From an uncultured Bacteroidia bacterium (lineage in GTDB: Bacteria; Bacteroidota; Bacteroidia; Bacteroidales; UBA932): 41,354 bases of DNA. Numbering within the stretch: the stretch's first letter is position 1; each line of letters opens with the position of its first letter. Below are positions 1-6,761 of this stretch, one piece after another. A model generated the notes under the pieces. It did not search any database and was not told the DNA's origin. It saw only the letters and a program-made list of their open reading frames with translations. The stretch covers positions 1 through 41,354 of the forward strand of contig CACYWN010000017.1 of assembly GCA_902778105.1 (NCBI GenBank), in the 5' to 3' direction. The translations under genes and the position numbers were made by a program.

Positions 1-2
1 GA

Positions 3-74
3 GTCGGAACACCCGAGTTCTACGGCAAGGGCATGAACGCCGAGTGCCTTCTGCCCAGGTGGAGCCGGGGATGA
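3..74 (+). pseudogene. possible C-terminal tail of a gene cut by the window edge
   Basis: An open frame enters from the left edge and stops with TGA at 72-74. It encodes 23 residues that include EFYGKGMNAECLLPRW. The residues look protein-like, but I do not recognise the family, and the piece is too short to judge. It could equally be a chance frame in a decayed region. Confidence 0.2.
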
Positions 75-451
75 TCCGGTGTTCGGAGAAAGGGAGAGAG
101 CATAGTGAGTGAGCTGGCAGTATTCCTCTCCGGTCTTCTGCCAAAGGGGCTTCTGGAGGAGCCCTTCAATAAGAGTGTTCGAGTTCATAATAGCATAAAG
201 TTTAACGTTTTTCAAATGCAGTCCGGCAGGAAGTATCCTACGCGCGTTTTGCCGGATTGTGCCAAACATGGGAAAGGGAATGTGCCAAACATCTGTCTGA
301 CAAGCCCTTCGCCCAAGTGCATGTTAGGAAGAAGCAATTGAAAAGCCAAACGAAGAGCTGGTTTTTTTGCGAAAACCCGCCTTTTTTCCCCGGCGAGTAT
401 CAAAATGGTACTCTGAAATGATACTCAGATTTCCGCAATTGACAAAAAAAG
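75..451. other. gap with no supported gene; short TGTGCCAAA repeats
   Basis: No convincing gene is visible here. A 78-residue frame beginning at 105 has an N-terminus (LSGLLPKGLLEE) faintly like the start of some Bacteroidota transposases, but it then becomes low-quality sequence. The 12-mer TGTGCCAAACAT occurs twice (258-269 and 281-292), and a third close form, TGTGCCAAAGAT, lies at 484-495. The region is best read as decayed accessory DNA. Confidence 0.4.
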
Positions 452-475
452 TCCTCTCCCGTTTCCAGGAGAGGA
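452..475 (-). terminator. rho-independent terminator of the ORF6N gene
   Basis: TCCTCTCC (452-459) pairs perfectly with GGAGAGGA (468-475) around an 8-base loop. Read on the minus strand, the hairpin is followed by seven T (bases 444-450 are A on the plus strand). It lies about 50 bases past the stop of the minus-strand ORF6N gene, as a terminator for that gene should. Confidence 0.8.
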
Positions 476-524
476 TAAACCGATGTGCCAAAGATGAACT
501 AAAGATATGGACACTCGCTGCAGA

Positions 525-1430
525 CTAAATCCGGCTGATCAGATCCTGCGGAGTTATGTCTTGCATAAGAGAAAAGGCAAACCACTTCTTTCCCAGGTCC
601 TTCAGTGATGCCCCAATATGATAGACTTTTTCATCAATGATCAGGAACCTGTCGTGGGCTTTGTTAAAAGCTTGGACTTCAATGGGAGGATACTGTGCAT
701 TGTGCCTGTTAATATCCAATTGGAACTGTGCCGAAACTTGCTTGGTGTAGATTGTTGCTTTCACGGAAGGCCCCCGTTTATCAAGCATCGTCAACACGGT
801 CTCATCTACATAATTGTCAATCAGAACTATCTCCTTCTTTGCACTTTTGATGAGCCCGGCGACAAACCGATAGGCATCGAAGATCTGGCCATCGAAGAAG
901 ATGTTTTGTTTCGGGATGACAGATTGCTCTTCCAGCTTGTCGAAAATCTGTTCAATCTTATGATCGGTCTCCAGCTGCTTGAGTTCCATTCGGTCAAGTC
1001 TCTGAAAAACCTGAGCATTCGATAACAGGAAATGACGCATTGCGACAAATGCGTTCATGATGCGTATACTAATGTCTACCGCAGTATCGCTATGGAGCAC
1101 GGCTGACAACATAGCCACCCCTTGTTCCGTGAAGGCGTATGGACAGAAAGAACTATGTTTCAGGGTCTTAAACCTATCGCAATTTGCGATAAGTTCATCA
1201 GTCTCCTGCTGATTCAATTGAAAGCGGAAGGCTTCCGGAAATCTACGGGAATTACGTTTGACTTGCTCATTCAAACGTGCTGTCTGGACACCATACAGCT
1301 CGGCCAGATCTCGGTCAAGGATGACCTGCACATCCCTTATCGTCAGGATGCGGCTCTCAACCGAGAGTTGAGGAAGGTGGTCGCAATTTGCGACATCCTT
1401 TTGAGTAGTTTGCAGCGACCTCTTTGCCAT
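525..1430 (-). CDS. ORF6N domain protein with C-terminal PLD-like domain
   Basis: This 301-residue protein has an N-terminal ORF6N domain (about residues 20-115). Its hallmarks are LDRDLAELYGV, the RFPEAFRFQL block and FTEQGVAMLSAVL. A short coiled linker (about 135-170) leads to a C-terminal region resembling a single phospholipase D-type half-site, with HDRFLIID as an H-x-R-x4-D variant of the HKD motif and GASLKDLGKKWFAF after it. ORF6N domains occur in phage and mobile-element proteins and are thought to bind DNA. The function of this architecture is not established; a defence or regulatory role is possible. The gene follows an integrase remnant by 20 bases on the same strand and ends before a clear terminator. 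A second, shorter ORF6N gene lies at 37975-38556. Confidence 0.85.
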   Translation of the reverse strand: MAKRSLQTTQKDVANCDHLPQLSVESRILTIRDVQVILDRDLAELYGVQTARLNEQVKRNSRRFPEAFRFQLNQQETDELIANCDRFKTLKHSSFCPYAFTEQGVAMLSAVLHSDTAVDISIRIMNAFVAMRHFLLSNAQVFQRLDRMELKQLETDHKIEQIFDKLEEQSVIPKQNIFFDGQIFDAYRFVAGLIKSAKKEIVLIDNYVDETVLTMLDKRGPSVKATIYTKQVSAQFQLDINRHNAQYPPIEVQAFNKAHDRFLIIDEKVYHIGASLKDLGKKWFAFSLMQDITPQDLISRI

Positions 1431-1451
1431 AGCACATTCTTTTATGCGAAG

Positions 1452-1658
1452 TTAATCATTTTTCTCTAACAGCCCATTGAACTTGGTCATCGAAGCCGCT
1501 TTGATATCATCCACGATGTCGATATAGGGTTTCATGGAAGAATAGTCGCTGTGGCCCGTCCATTTCATTACGATGTTCGGCGGGATTCCCAGGGATAAGG
1601 CATTTACGATGAAGGTGCGGCGTCCGGAATGGGTGCACAGTATAATAATGATTTCCAC
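1452..1658 (-). pseudogene. C-terminal remnant of a tyrosine recombinase (integrase)
   Basis: The 68 residues contain HSGRRTFIVNALSLGIPP and then MKWTGHSDYSSMKPYIDI. These correspond to the end of the catalytic domain of a Bacteroidota tyrosine recombinase: the H-x-x-R box, the GHS histidine and the nucleophile Tyr in KPYIDI. The N-terminal and central parts are absent. The same frame meets a stop just upstream, and a bidirectional hairpin follows at 1708-1743. It is therefore a dead fragment. Intact relatives are typically around 400 residues. It marks a lost integrative element next to the ORF6N gene. Confidence 0.85.
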
Positions 1659-1707
1659 AGTCCTCTGCGTCAGGTTTTACAAGATTTTCGAATCTCCAAT
1701 GCTCCAC

Positions 1708-1743
1708 AAAAATCCCTCTCAAAATGGTTTGAGGGGGATTTTT
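1708..1743. terminator. strong bidirectional terminator-like hairpin
   Basis: The left arm (1708-1723) runs from the A-tract through ATCCCTCTCAAA. It pairs with the right arm (1728-1743, TTTGAGGGGGAT plus the T-tract) over about 16 base pairs with one G-T wobble and a four-base loop. An A-tract before and a T-tract after the GC core let it work in either direction. It separates the integrase scrap from the repeat element on its right. Confidence 0.65.
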
Positions 1744-2102
1744 CGTATTTACACCAAGTCTAGTTCGTATTTACCCCAAGTCTGGCTTGTACATCCAAAT
1801 GCATTTCTGGCCGGGATTATCTGTTCAAGTCTACTGGAATCGGGCGGGAATTAGCCGGATTGGTGAGACTTGTACATGAAAGTGCCTCCCTGCGAACGAT
1901 TTCCAGTACAAGGCAGACATGTACGTCGACAGCACCGCAATGCCTTTCCCGTACAGGTCCATCGACGGGACGGCACAAGCGATAATGGCCGAGTTGCCTG
2001 CCCCGGTCCAGGTATGGTACCTATACGAGCGCCCATTCACACAAGGGCTGCCGATGGATGATTTGTAATCTACTGATATTCAATGTATTGTAAAACGCCA
2101 GC
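1742..2102 (+). repeat. repeat element copy A with TGTACAAG/CAAGTCT motifs
   Basis: The element begins with two tandem 22-base units (1742-1763 and 1764-1785, TTCGTATTTAC plus CCAAGTCT). Further motifs follow at 1777 (CAAGTCT-GG-CTTGTACA), 1821 (CTGTTCAAGTCT), 1865 (GAGACTTGTACATG) and 1906 (GTACAAG..CAGACATGTAC). It ends with CTGATATTCAATGTATTG at 2073. The same motifs, in the same order and with nearly the same spacing (44, 44-45, 41 bases), occur at 13527-13765. Open frames inside it are not protein-like. Its role is unknown: recombination-site array, structured RNA or protein-binding array are all possible. Confidence 0.6.
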
Positions 2103-2214
2103 CCGCAGGTCACCGGAAGAAATCAGGGGTCCGCTTTTGAGCGCCCTGTAAACAATTGCAGTTCAAGCGTTTACGATACAACGACCTGCAGGCCTGTATG
2201 TAAACCAATGCATG

Positions 2215-2259
2215 TTTCATGGAAGAATAGCCACTGTGGCCGGTCCATTTCATCAGGAT
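2215..2259 (-). pseudogene. second scrap of a tyrosine recombinase
   Basis: On the minus strand these 45 bases encode ILMKWTGHSGYSSMK, matching MKWTGHSDYSSMK of the integrase remnant at 1452-1658 and closely similar at the DNA level. The frame around it has no further homology. It is a duplicated or independently decayed integrase fragment, so the region has been hit by recombinase-carrying elements more than once. Confidence 0.7.
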
Positions 2260-2319
2260 GTAAAGACAAAGTGTAAAGCTCCCTTTACAGAGTATGTAAA
2301 GTCCTTTACAACCTTTACA
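2259..2319. repeat. cluster of six TGTAAAG/CTTTACA heptamers
   Basis: TGTAAAG occurs at 2259, 2272 and 2295, and its complement CTTTACA at 2283, 2304 and 2313. Start-to-start spacing is 13, 11, 12, 9 and 9 bases, close to one helical turn. The pair at 2295-2310 forms the palindrome TGTAAAG-TC-CTTTACA. Looser TGTAAA sites lie nearby (about 2148, 2200 and 2342). It resembles an operator or iteron array, but no partner protein is identifiable here. Confidence 0.5.
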
Positions 2320-2414
2320 CATGCCTAAAAACTATAAGTCACTGTAAATATGTACGTTAGACCGGATGGCCCAATATTTGAAACGCCAGTTTCCCTATAA
2401 AAAAGGCCATTACA

Positions 2415-2565
2415 ATGATCCTAGTTTCCAACCTTTCCAAGAGTTTCCGGGCTGAAGAAACCGAGACGACGGCGCCCCATGGTGACCCACTCCCAGAAGG
2501 ATGCAGCCCAGGCGCGGAGGAGCATCGACCTGTACGACGGACAAACCGCCAAGAACGGACCGTAA
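2415..2565 (+). pseudogene. LolD/MacB-type ABC ATPase reduced to its two ends
   Basis: From ATG 2415 the first 20 codons read MILVSNLSKSFRAEETETTA, a normal N-terminus for a LolD/MacB-type ATPase. From 2482, shifted by one base, VTHSQKDAAQARRSIDLYDG and a stop at 2563-2565 match the end of such proteins, including the H-loop histidine in VTHS. Everything between (Walker A, signature motif, Walker B; roughly 170 codons in intact relatives) is missing. The gene is dead through an internal deletion plus frameshift. It sits 78 bases upstream of an intact FtsX-like permease, so that permease has lost its adjacent ATPase. Confidence 0.75.
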
Positions 2566-2584
2566 ACGAATCTTAAGTGTTCTT

Positions 2585-2607
2585 ATCGTCCCAAAACATG
2601 GGACGAT
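2585..2607. other. hairpin upstream of permease 1
   Basis: ATCGTCCCA (2585-2593) pairs perfectly with TGGGACGAT (2599-2607) around AAACA. No T-tract follows on the plus strand, so it is more likely a structured leader or an operator-like palindrome than a terminator. Confidence 0.4.
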
Positions 2608-2643
2608 GGGAACAAAATGAGGGCAAAAATAGAAAACAACCTG

Positions 2644-4986
2644 ATGAAATCTTATCTGAAATTCCTCTCCCGCAACAAGCTGTACACCGCCATCGAAGCG
2701 GTGGGACTGGCCGTGAGCCTGGCGTTCGTGATCATCATCGGCAGCTATGTGGTCCAGCAATTCGAGGTCAAGTATGAGAATCCGAATTGGAAAGACGTTT
2801 ACACCTTTGCGATGGTGGAAGACGGCTACCCGGATCAGTTGGGATTGACATACACTTTCACCGATGCCATCCAAGCAGCGGCTCCGGAGGTGGAAATGGC
2901 CGGAGTCCTGTCTCCGGTGGATTATCTTGTGCTCCCGGATGAGGGGATGGTACAGAGCAGAATCGTCACGGCCGACAGGAATTTCTTTGCCCTGTTTCCC
3001 AACCTGAAATTTGTAGCCGGAGGGCCGGAAGTGCTGTCGGATGCCGGCAATATGATTGTCAGTGAGGAATTTGCGCATAAATCCGGCCTGAAAATCGGGG
3101 ACAATTGGAAACTCGGAGATGACGCTTTCACCGTCGCCGCCATCATGAAGGACTGGAAGTCCACGCTTTTCGAGTATGCCGATATCGTCCTTTCCATCGA
3201 CGGCCCCATCAAAGCTTTTTCCAATCCCAACGATCAGTTCGGAAGTGTCTATACGTTCGTCAAGCTGGCTCCCGGGGCTGACAGGAATGCCTTGGAAGAG
3301 AAGGCTGAAGCCGTATGTAAAAACCTCTATGGCAGTTTTTATGGAACGTCCTTCCTGCAAAGGGTACGGGTATACAGGGTGGATGAACTGATCTTCGGGG
3401 ATGTCCACAGTGGCAACTTCATTTCAGGGAATATCTCACACAGCGACAAGCGGACGCTGGACCTGCTCCTCGCCGCCGTGCTTCTCCTGCTCGTCAGCGC
3501 CGTATTCAACTACATCAACCTGAACATGGCGCTCAGCGCCAAAAGGGCCCGGGAAATGGCTGCAAGGCGGTTGATCGGCGCATCGCAGGCTTCCATATTC
3601 GGCCGCCGCATCCTGGAATCCCTGCTCTTTACGCTGGTGTGCTTCGCCGTATCCGTCCTCCTGGCCGTCTGGTGGACGCCGATGGTAAACCGTCTGCTGA
3701 ACGACCCGGACATCGCCATCCGGATCCGGTTCACACCCAAATACCTTGCCATTTTCACAGCCCTGGTGCTTGTGGTCGGTTTGCTTTCCGGACTCCTCCC
3801 GGCCCTGTTCTCCAGCCGATGGAAGCCCATCGACGTGGTCCGCGGCAACTTCAGGGCGCAAAACAAAATGACTTTCAGCAAGGTGTTCATCGTTTTGCAG
3901 AGTGCGCTGTCGGTTTTCCTGATCGTCATGGCACTGGTCATGGAAGCACAGTACCGGAAATCGCTGAACCGGCCCGTTCATGCCGATATCGGCAACAAGT
4001 ATCTCCTGAAATCCGCCTCCTTCGGCCTGGCGTCTCTCAAAAGTTCCTTGGAGGCATTGCCTTTTGTTAAAAGCATCGGCCTGGCCATCCATGTGCCCGG
4101 GCAACAAGCCGGTGGGCAGTATAGCCAGACGGCGGATGGGAAGGATATCCTCTACCGGGTTTACCACATGGACAAAGCCGCCTTTGACATGCTGGGATTT
4201 GAGGTGCTGGCCGACTACAATGCCCCGGTGAACAATACCGTCTGGTTCGGAGAATCGGCCTTCGCGGCTTCCGGTTTTACCGATGCGTCTCACGATATCG
4301 GGGTTCTGAGTCAGAGAATGAGCCATTGCGAGAACATGGGCGGCGTCATTGCCGACTTCCCGGTATCCCTGAGCAATATGGGAGCAAAGGAGAATATGAT
4401 TGTCCTGGTGGAGGATGTGCAAACGTCGTATCCTTATGTCTATGGTATCCTGATGGAGATCGGCGGAGACCATGAAGAGGCGCGCAAACGGATCAGGGAG
4501 ACTTATGAGACCTGGAAGAAAGACAACATGGTCCTTAACGAGTTTGCCGACGACGGTTACCTGGTGGAATTCTACGGAAAGGCGCTGAGGCCCGCCCGGA
4601 ACAACATGCGGCTGATGGAGGTGTTCATGATACTGGCCCTGTTGCTTTCGCTCCTCGACCTGCTGGCCATGAGTACCTATTTTGCCGATGAGAAAGCCCA
4701 TGACATCGCTGTACGGAAGGTTTTCGGTGGCACGGTGGACTCCGAATCCTGGCGGACAATCCGGGAATACATGATCCTGGTAGGCATCGCCTGCCTCATC
4801 GGGATACCGGTCGCAGTCTATGCCGCGCAGGAATACCTCAAAGACTTTATCTATCGGCTCGAAGGGTACTGGTGGATCTTTGTATTGGCCGTAGTCATCA
4901 CTTTCGCCGTCAGCCTCCTCTCCATCCTCTGGCAGACCCTCAAAGCCGCGAAGACGAATCCGGCGGTAAAACTCAAGAAGGAGTAG
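2644..4986 (+). CDS. FtsX/MacB-like ABC transporter permease 1
   Basis: This is an integral inner-membrane permease of 780 residues. The N-terminal helix (about 13-38, AVGLAVSLAFVIIIG) is followed by a large periplasmic MacB-type domain (about 40-265). Three helices come next (about 272-296, 322-343, 366-391), then a fifth helix (about 412-434), a second periplasmic domain and three C-terminal helices. FtsX-type coupling segments are visible at AREMAARRLIGAS and again at DIAVRKVFGGT. The end, TNPAVKLKKE, matches its paralogues. I chose the MKSYLKFLSRN start because both complete paralogues begin there; an in-frame ATG at 2617 would add nine residues. The substrate is unknown. Its neighbouring ATPase is a wreck, so it would need an ATPase from elsewhere. 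Confidence 0.85.
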   Translation: MKSYLKFLSRNKLYTAIEAVGLAVSLAFVIIIGSYVVQQFEVKYENPNWKDVYTFAMVEDGYPDQLGLTYTFTDAIQAAAPEVEMAGVLSPVDYLVLPDEGMVQSRIVTADRNFFALFPNLKFVAGGPEVLSDAGNMIVSEEFAHKSGLKIGDNWKLGDDAFTVAAIMKDWKSTLFEYADIVLSIDGPIKAFSNPNDQFGSVYTFVKLAPGADRNALEEKAEAVCKNLYGSFYGTSFLQRVRVYRVDELIFGDVHSGNFISGNISHSDKRTLDLLLAAVLLLLVSAVFNYINLNMALSAKRAREMAARRLIGASQASIFGRRILESLLFTLVCFAVSVLLAVWWTPMVNRLLNDPDIAIRIRFTPKYLAIFTALVLVVGLLSGLLPALFSSRWKPIDVVRGNFRAQNKMTFSKVFIVLQSALSVFLIVMALVMEAQYRKSLNRPVHADIGNKYLLKSASFGLASLKSSLEALPFVKSIGLAIHVPGQQAGGQYSQTADGKDILYRVYHMDKAAFDMLGFEVLADYNAPVNNTVWFGESAFAASGFTDASHDIGVLSQRMSHCENMGGVIADFPVSLSNMGAKENMIVLVEDVQTSYPYVYGILMEIGGDHEEARKRIRETYETWKKDNMVLNEFADDGYLVEFYGKALRPARNNMRLMEVFMILALLLSLLDLLAMSTYFADEKAHDIAVRKVFGGTVDSESWRTIREYMILVGIACLIGIPVAVYAAQEYLKDFIYRLEGYWWIFVLAVVITFAVSLLSILWQTLKAAKTNPAVKLKKE

Positions 4987-4991
4987 GCTTC

Positions 4992-5376
4992 ATAAGCAAG
5001 TCGGACGTGATTATCGCGAGCCGTGATATTTCCAGGAATGAGACAGCGTCTGCAACAGAGGTGGGTGTAGAGTTGGAGACTGCCCCGTTGGCCATTGACG
5101 CCCTTGTGTTCATCGTCAATCCCAAGAATCCCGTCAAGAACTTGACTGCGGACCAAGTGCGGAAGATGACGGGACCGAAGGGACATATATGTCCGAAATC
5201 ATCGGCTCACAGATGGCGTCTCCCCGAACAAATATCCGTTCGTCTCAAGCATTTATGCGGCAATCCGCAAGACAGAAGACCATAAAAGCACAGCGTACAA
5301 GCTCTATCAGTTTCTTTTCACCAAGAAGGGTGTGGATATGATAGACGAGAGCGGGGTTAACCGAGGGGAGGTTTGA
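4992..5376 (+). pseudogene. decayed PstS-like periplasmic binding protein
   Basis: Bases 4992-5168 encode SKSDVIIASRDISRNE and later LAIDALVFIVNPKNPVKNLT, typical of the phosphate-binding (PstS-like) periplasmic protein family. From 5212, one base out of frame, the text resumes as GVSPNKYPFVSSIYAAIRKT and ends at a stop at 5374-5376, which matches the family's C-terminus. The N-terminal half and a middle segment are missing. The remnant begins immediately after the permease 1 stop codon, so a recombination joint lies at about 4987. Confidence 0.75.
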
Positions 5377-5685
5377 CGCGGATGGTTTTATAAACCCCTC
5401 AAAATCAGCGCATTGCAAAAGTCCTCACGGCGAGCCCATCTGTTTTCGGCGGGGTCTGCCGCCTGCCATCACATAAACAACTGATAACCAACAAATTGCG
5501 AACAGTCCTGCGTCAACCCCTAGGGACCGCCTCTTGCCAAGGTGCTTGTCAGTGCCTCTTAGATACACCGCCGGTCAATTATTTCAGGACGACACAGGGG
5601 CTTGGTACCGGATGGAAAAGCATATCAGTGATAAACGCTGCAAAGATATGAATTTCAGGCGGGGCTGTGCGGTTGCCAGCTGGCA
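5377..5685. other. gap with two copies of a 30-base motif, no gene seen
   Basis: No protein-like frame is visible. Two related motifs occur: CTCAAAATCAGCGCATTGCA at 5398 and CTGATAACCAACAAATTGCG at 5481. They resemble the ends of the two TGTACAAG elements (2073 and 13736). The stretch probably consists of mobile-element scars between the PstS-like remnant and the aldo/keto reductase promoter. Confidence 0.4.
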
Positions 5686-5717
5686 TTTGATAATAAAAAA
5701 AGAAAAAAGTATATTCG
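5686..5717 (+). promoter_or_regulatory. predicted Bacteroidota promoter for the aldo/keto reductase
   Basis: TTTG (5686-5689) and TATATTCG (5710-5717) are separated by 20 bases, close to the Bacteroidota -33/-7 consensus TTTG and TAnnTTTG. Transcription would start about 20-25 bases before the ATG at 5745. The last T of the -7 box is C here, so it may be a moderate promoter. Confidence 0.5.
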
Positions 5718-5744
5718 TGCTTGGAATTCAAGCATGATCGGCAT

Positions 5745-6743
5745 ATGGAATATACGACTTTAGGGAATACCGGCATCAGGGTATCCCGCATCTGCGTTGG
5801 CTGCATGTCCTACGGCAAGGCATCGGAGGATTTCCACCGGTGGACGCTGGACCCGGACGAGTCCAGGAAAATGATCGGCCACGCCCTGGACCTGGGTGTC
5901 AATTTCTTCGACACGGCCAATGTCTATTCCTTCGGCACCAGCGAAGAATACCTGGGACAGGCGCTGAGGGACCTCGGCATCGCCCGGGACAAGGTGGTCA
6001 TCGCCTCCAAGGTGTTTTTCAACGAAGGGAAGCTCTCCCGGAAGGCCATCCTCCGTGAGATCGACGGGACGCTGAAGCGGCTGGGGACGGATTATCTGGA
6101 CCTCTATCAAATCCATCGGTTCGACTATTCGACGCCCATCGAGGAGACGATGGAGACGCTGGATTCCCTCGTGAAAGCAGGAAAGGTCCGCGCCCTTGGT
6201 GCCTCGGCGATGTATGGATACCAATTCCACAACATGCAGATCTGCGCGGAACGGAACGGCTGGACGCTTTTCTCCACGATGCAGAACCACTATAACCTGA
6301 TGTACCGGGAAGATGAACGGGAACTCATCCCCTTATGCCGGCAGTATGGTGTATCCCTGATTCCGTATTCTCCCTTGGCCGGCGGTCATCTGACGCACCG
6401 GGGGTGGGAAAGCGGGACACCCCGTTCCAACACGGACCGGACGATCCGCAAGAAATATGACCATGCGATGGAGAATGACCTTGAAATCATCGAGGCCGTT
6501 GCCGTCCTGGCAGAACGGCTGGGCGTTTCGATGACCGAGGTCGCCCTGGCATGGACACTGGCCAAGGGGGTCGCGGCACCCATCGTCGGCGCCACCAAGA
6601 TACCGCATTTCGATGCGGCGGTACGGGCGGTGGACCTGACCCTTGCTCCCGAAGACATCGCCTTCCTGGAAGCGCCCTACAAGCCACATTGGGTCGTGGG
6701 GGCGTTGAAACCCACTGATTCTACGGAAATTCAAGTCAAGTAA
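5745..6743 (+). CDS. aldo/keto reductase
   Basis: This 332-residue TIM-barrel oxidoreductase would use NADPH to reduce aldehydes or ketones in the cytoplasm; the substrate cannot be told. The catalytic tetrad of the family is visible: Asp in NFFDTANVYSFG, Tyr in the same block, Lys in VIASKVF and His in YQIHRFD. The C-terminal cofactor region includes PIVGATK. The length is normal for the YajO-like group. I use the ATG at 5745 (MEYTTLGNTGIRVS), which fits the family start; the frame remains open to a TTG at 5721. The symporter gene follows after 18 bases, so the two may be co-transcribed. Confidence 0.9.
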   Translation: MEYTTLGNTGIRVSRICVGCMSYGKASEDFHRWTLDPDESRKMIGHALDLGVNFFDTANVYSFGTSEEYLGQALRDLGIARDKVVIASKVFFNEGKLSRKAILREIDGTLKRLGTDYLDLYQIHRFDYSTPIEETMETLDSLVKAGKVRALGASAMYGYQFHNMQICAERNGWTLFSTMQNHYNLMYREDERELIPLCRQYGVSLIPYSPLAGGHLTHRGWESGTPRSNTDRTIRKKYDHAMENDLEIIEAVAVLAERLGVSMTEVALAWTLAKGVAAPIVGATKIPHFDAAVRAVDLTLAPEDIAFLEAPYKPHWVVGALKPTDSTEIQVK

Positions 6744-6761
6744 ATCCGTATCTTTGAGTCC

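Noticed and set aside
105-341. 78-residue frame near the left edge
   Set aside because: Only a vague likeness to transposase N-termini in the first 20 residues; the rest has unusual composition and no ribosome site. Not enough to call a gene.
1831-2061. several 60-90 residue frames on both strands within repeat element A
   Set aside because: They overlap each other in conflicting frames, show no motifs, and cover a sequence whose conserved units are short DNA motifs rather than codons.
5721-5744. upstream TTG start for the aldo/keto reductase
   Set aside because: It would add eight residues not seen in the family and overlaps the expected transcript start; the ATG at 5745 fits better.
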